Shown here piece by piece: positions 61,535 through 64,000 of a stretch of 64,000 bases of DNA. Both the position numbers and the translations under genes were made by a program. The stretch covers positions 2,542,001 through 2,606,000 of the forward strand of contig NZ_CP149940.1 in NCBI RefSeq assembly GCF_037948395.1. Reading direction: 5' to 3'. The stretch comes from Serratia nevei (GTDB taxonomy: Bacteria; Pseudomonadota; Gammaproteobacteria; Enterobacterales; Enterobacteriaceae). The notes under the pieces were generated by a model, which saw nothing but the letters and a program-made list of their open reading frames with translations, made no database searches and was not told where the DNA came from. Position 1 is the stretch's first letter. Every line of letters starts with the position of its first letter.

Positions 61535-62977
61535 TTAGCGGCTGAGCGTCGCCTTGTCGGCGAGGACGCCATCCCCCTGCCGCTCGGCGGTAACGCCGCC
61601 GCCCAACACTTTATACAGGGTGGCCTGATTGTCGTACGCGGTCTGCTGCGCGGCGATCAGCGCCTGTTGCGCCGTGTACAGCGTGCGCTGCGCGTCCAGC
61701 AGCGTCAGGTAGCTGTCCACGCCCTGGCGGTAACGCAGCTCGGCCAGGCGATAATATTGCTGCGCCGCCGCCACATAGCCGGTTTGCGCCGCCAGCTGTT
61801 CCTGCAGCGTGGTTTTGCGCGCCAGCGCGTCGGCGGTTTCCTGAAATGCCGTCTGCACCGCTTTCTCATAGGTGGCGACATACAGGTCTTTCTGCGCCTG
61901 GGTGTAGTTGAGTTGAGCCGTGTTATAGCCGCCGCTGAAGATCGGCAGGCTGATGCTCGGTGCGAACGACCAGACGCCGGCTCCGTGGCTGAACAACGAG
62001 GAGAGTTCACCGCTGCCCACGCCGCCGCTGGCGGTCAGGCTGATCGACGGGAAGAACGCCGCCCGCGCCGAGCCGATATTGGCGTTGGCGGATTTCAGGT
62101 TATGCTCGGCCTGCAGCACGTCCGGCCGCTTCAGCAACACTTGCGAAGAGACGCCGGCCGGCAGATCGCGCATGATCCCGCCCAGCGCCTCGATGCCGCT
62201 CGGCAGCAGGTTTTCCGGCACGCTTTGCCCTACCGCCAAATCCAGCGCGTTTTTCGCCTGCGCGGCGCTGGTGGCGTAGCTGGCGGCGTCCGATCGCGCC
62301 TGCTGATAGACGGTTTCCGCCGACGCCACGTCAACCAGCGACGCAATCCCGTGCTGTTGATTGTTGCGCGTGACGTCCAGCGACCGTTTGGCGCTCGCCA
62401 TCGTCTGCTGCGCCACCGCCAGATTGCTGCGCTCGGCCGCCACCGCCACCCAGTCGGTGACGATATCGGCGATCAGCGTCAGACGGGTGCTTTTCGCCGC
62501 CTCCGAGTTCGCCAGATAGGTTTCGAACGCCGCGCGCGACAGGCTGGCGTTCTTGCCGAACAGATCCAACTCGAATGCGCTGACGCCGGCCGCGGCTTCG
62601 TAGCTTTGGCTCAGCGCGGTGGCGTTGCCGCTGCCGGTCAGCGCCCGCCCGCGGCTGCCGTCGGCGGTGGCATTGATTGTCGGGAACAGCGCCGAGCGCT
62701 GCTCGCCGTACAGGGCGCGCGCCGACGCGATATTGGCGATCGCCTCGCGCAGATCGCGGCTGCTGTTCAGCCCCAGCGCCACCACCTGGCGCAGCCGGGC
62801 GTCCTGGACATAGTCACGCCAGGCGACGTCCGGGTAGCTCAGCGCCTGGTTGCCGCCGGCCTCGCCCTGCGGCAGGTTGGCGGGCACCGGCGCCGCCGGG
62901 CGCTGGTAGTGCGGATCCAGCGACAGACAGCCGGTCAGCAGCAGCGGTAAAGTTAACATCATGACTCGTTGCAACAC
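61535..62977 (-). CDS. outer-membrane lipoprotein of RND efflux pump (OprM/NodT family)
   Basis: A 480-residue channel protein. Lipoprotein signal with lipobox 'LLTGC' (Cys about 17), then two repeated OEP domains ('LRQVVALGLNSSRDLREAIANIASARALYGEQRSALFPTINATADGSRG' and 'LKSANANIGSARAAFFPSISLTASGGVGSG'), giving the helical tunnel. It starts with GTG at 62977 behind AGGAG, just one base after the permease stop. It exports drugs or solvents together with the permease and an adaptor off the window. Confidence 0.9.
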   Translation of the reverse strand: MLQRVMMLTLPLLLTGCLSLDPHYQRPAAPVPANLPQGEAGGNQALSYPDVAWRDYVQDARLRQVVALGLNSSRDLREAIANIASARALYGEQRSALFPTINATADGSRGRALTGSGNATALSQSYEAAAGVSAFELDLFGKNASLSRAAFETYLANSEAAKSTRLTLIADIVTDWVAVAAERSNLAVAQQTMASAKRSLDVTRNNQQHGIASLVDVASAETVYQQARSDAASYATSAAQAKNALDLAVGQSVPENLLPSGIEALGGIMRDLPAGVSSQVLLKRPDVLQAEHNLKSANANIGSARAAFFPSISLTASGGVGSGELSSLFSHGAGVWSFAPSISLPIFSGGYNTAQLNYTQAQKDLYVATYEKAVQTAFQETADALARKTTLQEQLAAQTGYVAAAQQYYRLAELRYRQGVDSYLTLLDAQRTLYTAQQALIAAQQTAYDNQATLYKVLGGGVTAERQGDGVLADKATLSR

Positions 62978-62978
62978 G

Positions 62979-64000
62979 TTATTCTCCTGCCTGTGACGGC
63001 GGGTTGGCGGGCCGACGGGTAAACATGCGGCGCACCAACACATAAAACAGCGGGACGAAAAAGATGGCCAATGCGGTGGCGGTGATGGTGCCGCCGATGA
63101 TGCCGGTACCGATGGCGATGCGGCTGTTGGCGCCGGCGCCGCTGGATACCGCCAGCGGCAGCACCCCGGCGGTAAACGCCAGCGAGGTCATCAGGATCGG
63201 CCGCAGGCGCATGCGCGCCGCGTGGACCGCCGCGGCAATCAGCGTTTCACCCCGCTGATGCATCTCCTCGGCGAACTCGACGATCAAAATGGCGTTCTTC
63301 GCCGACAGGCCGATGATGGTGAGCAGCGCCACCTGGAAGTAGATGTCGTTTTCCAGCCCGCGCAGGGTGATCGCCAGCAGCGATCCCACCACGCCCATCG
63401 GCACCACCAACATCACCGCGAACGGAATCGACCAGCTCTCATACAGCGCCGCCAGGCACAGGAACACCACGATGAGCGAAATGGCGTACAGCGACGACGC
63501 CTGGCCGCTGGTCAGCCGCTCCTGATAGGACAGCCCGCTCCAGGAATAGCTGCTGCCGGCGGAGAATGTTGCCGCCAGTTTCTCCATCTCGCTCATCGCC
63601 GTTCCGGAGCTGACGCCAGCGGCGCCCTGCCCGGTGATCTCGAACGACGACAGCCCGTTATAGCGCGACAGATTTTCCGGCCCGTAGATCCAGTGCGAAG
63701 ACGCAAAGGCGGAGAACGGCGTCATGCTGCTGGCGCCCGACGCGTTGGTGCCGCGCACAAACCAGCGGTCGAGATCTTCCGGCTTGGCGCGGTACTGCAC
63801 ATCGCCCTGCATATAGACTTTTTTCACCCGGTTGCGATCGATAAAGTCGTTGATATAGGTGCTGCCGAACGCGCTGCTGAGGGTGCTGTTGACGTCGGCG
63901 GCGCTCAGGCCGAGCGCCTGCAGCTTGCCGTTGTCGATCTCCACCTGCAGCTGCGGGGTGTCCGGCAAGGTGTTGGCGCGCACCGCCAGCAGTGCCGGGT
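62979..64000 (-). CDS. RND (HAE1) multidrug efflux permease, C-terminal part
   Basis: Only the last ~340 residues lie in the window; the gene continues past the right edge. It has the AcrB C-terminal features: '[36 protein letters not shown]' (docking/porter), '[24 protein letters not shown]', and the transmembrane run '[37 protein letters not shown]', '[25 protein letters not shown]' and '[40 protein letters not shown]'. Drug/proton antiporter of the inner membrane, operonic with the outer-membrane lipoprotein. Confidence 0.93.
   Translation of the reverse strand, partial: PALLAVRANTLPDTPQLQVEIDNGKLQALGLSAADVNSTLSSAFGSTYINDFIDRNRVKKVYMQGDVQYRAKPEDLDRWFVRGTNASGASSMTPFSAFASSHWIYGPENLSRYNGLSSFEITGQGAAGVSSGTAMSEMEKLAATFSAGSSYSWSGLSYQERLTSGQASSLYAISLIVVFLCLAALYESWSIPFAVMLVVPMGVVGSLLAITLRGLENDIYFQVALLTIIGLSAKNAILIVEFAEEMHQRGETLIAAAVHAARMRLRPILMTSLAFTAGVLPLAVSSGAGANSRIAIGTGIIGGTITATALAIFFVPLFYVLVRRMFTRRPANPPSQAGE
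63625..63632 (-). other. KOPS-like octamer (GGGCAGGG on minus strand) pointing towards dif
   Basis: CCCTGCCC on the plus strand within the RND permease gene, right of dif and oriented leftwards towards it. One octamer alone is weak evidence. Confidence 0.45.

Overview
The window looks like a chromosome segment of a Serratia species close to S. marcescens. The evidence is a GC-rich enterobacterial background, dense LysR/AraC/MarR/LacI regulators, an EntS/Fes/MbtH-type catecholate siderophore locus, FUSC and RND efflux systems, and enterobacterial chromosome-organisation sites. No ribosomal RNA, tRNA, insertion sequence, prophage or CRISPR array was seen.

The window spans the replication terminus. 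A 28-bp site at 30606-30633 reads, on the minus strand, exactly as the E. coli dif site as I know it (XerC arm, 6-bp centre, XerD arm). Four 13-bp sites fit the MatP/matS consensus GTGAC-RNY-GTCAC (19969, 28433, 31848, 34262). Three GGGNAGGG (KOPS) octamers found by eye all point towards dif. A low-GC carbenicillinase-like class A beta-lactamase gene lies about 110 bp from dif. A 26-bp inverted repeat brackets the beta-lactamase, dif and a ruined grpB gene.

Layout. 0-3.3 kb: a flavin oxidoreductase (partial) divergent from a MerR regulator, then an operon of a family II (Mn) pyrophosphatase, a UspA protein and a second enolase. 3.5-11.6 kb: a diguanylate cyclase, then an AraC/DUF2000/hypothetical set, a LysR-controlled MFS plus FAD oxidoreductase unit, and a cupin. 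12-16 kb: an AraC regulator, a ClsC-like phospholipase D protein, and an NmrA-like reductase divergent from LysR. 16.4-19.9 kb: a marR-FUSC-DUF1656-HlyD efflux operon. 20-24 kb: two SDRs, an MBL hydrolase and an AraC regulator. 24-28.4 kb: a sugar/polyol unit (isomerase, Gfo/Idh/MocA, orphan periplasmic binding protein, LacI) tied together by four matching operators. 28.4-34.9 kb: the terminus zone with dif, matS, the beta-lactamase and small genes, plus a PQQ-type sugar dehydrogenase. 35-37.8 kb: a DUF2946 protein and an OprC-like copper receptor. 38-41.5 kb: GNAT, LysR, HxlR and two quinone/NAD(P)H oxidoreductases.

41.5-55.4 kb is a siderophore locus: a Fct/FhuA-like receptor divergent from fes-mbtH-NRPS-entS across a Fur box. 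The 2,836-residue NRPS reads C-A-PCP-E-C-A(Ser)-PCP-TE, the architecture of CbsF/VabF. This predicts a 2,3-dihydroxybenzoyl-D-(basic residue)-L-Ser product of the chrysobactin/vanchrobactin class. No dihydroxybenzoate synthesis or activation genes lie in the window, so these must come from elsewhere.

55.4-64 kb: a YheO-like regulator, a small ABM-domain protein behind a lux-box-like palindrome, an NAD-type glutamate dehydrogenase, an acyl-CoA ligase, a PfpI-family protein, a DUF1493 protein, and the end of an RND efflux operon with its outer-membrane lipoprotein.
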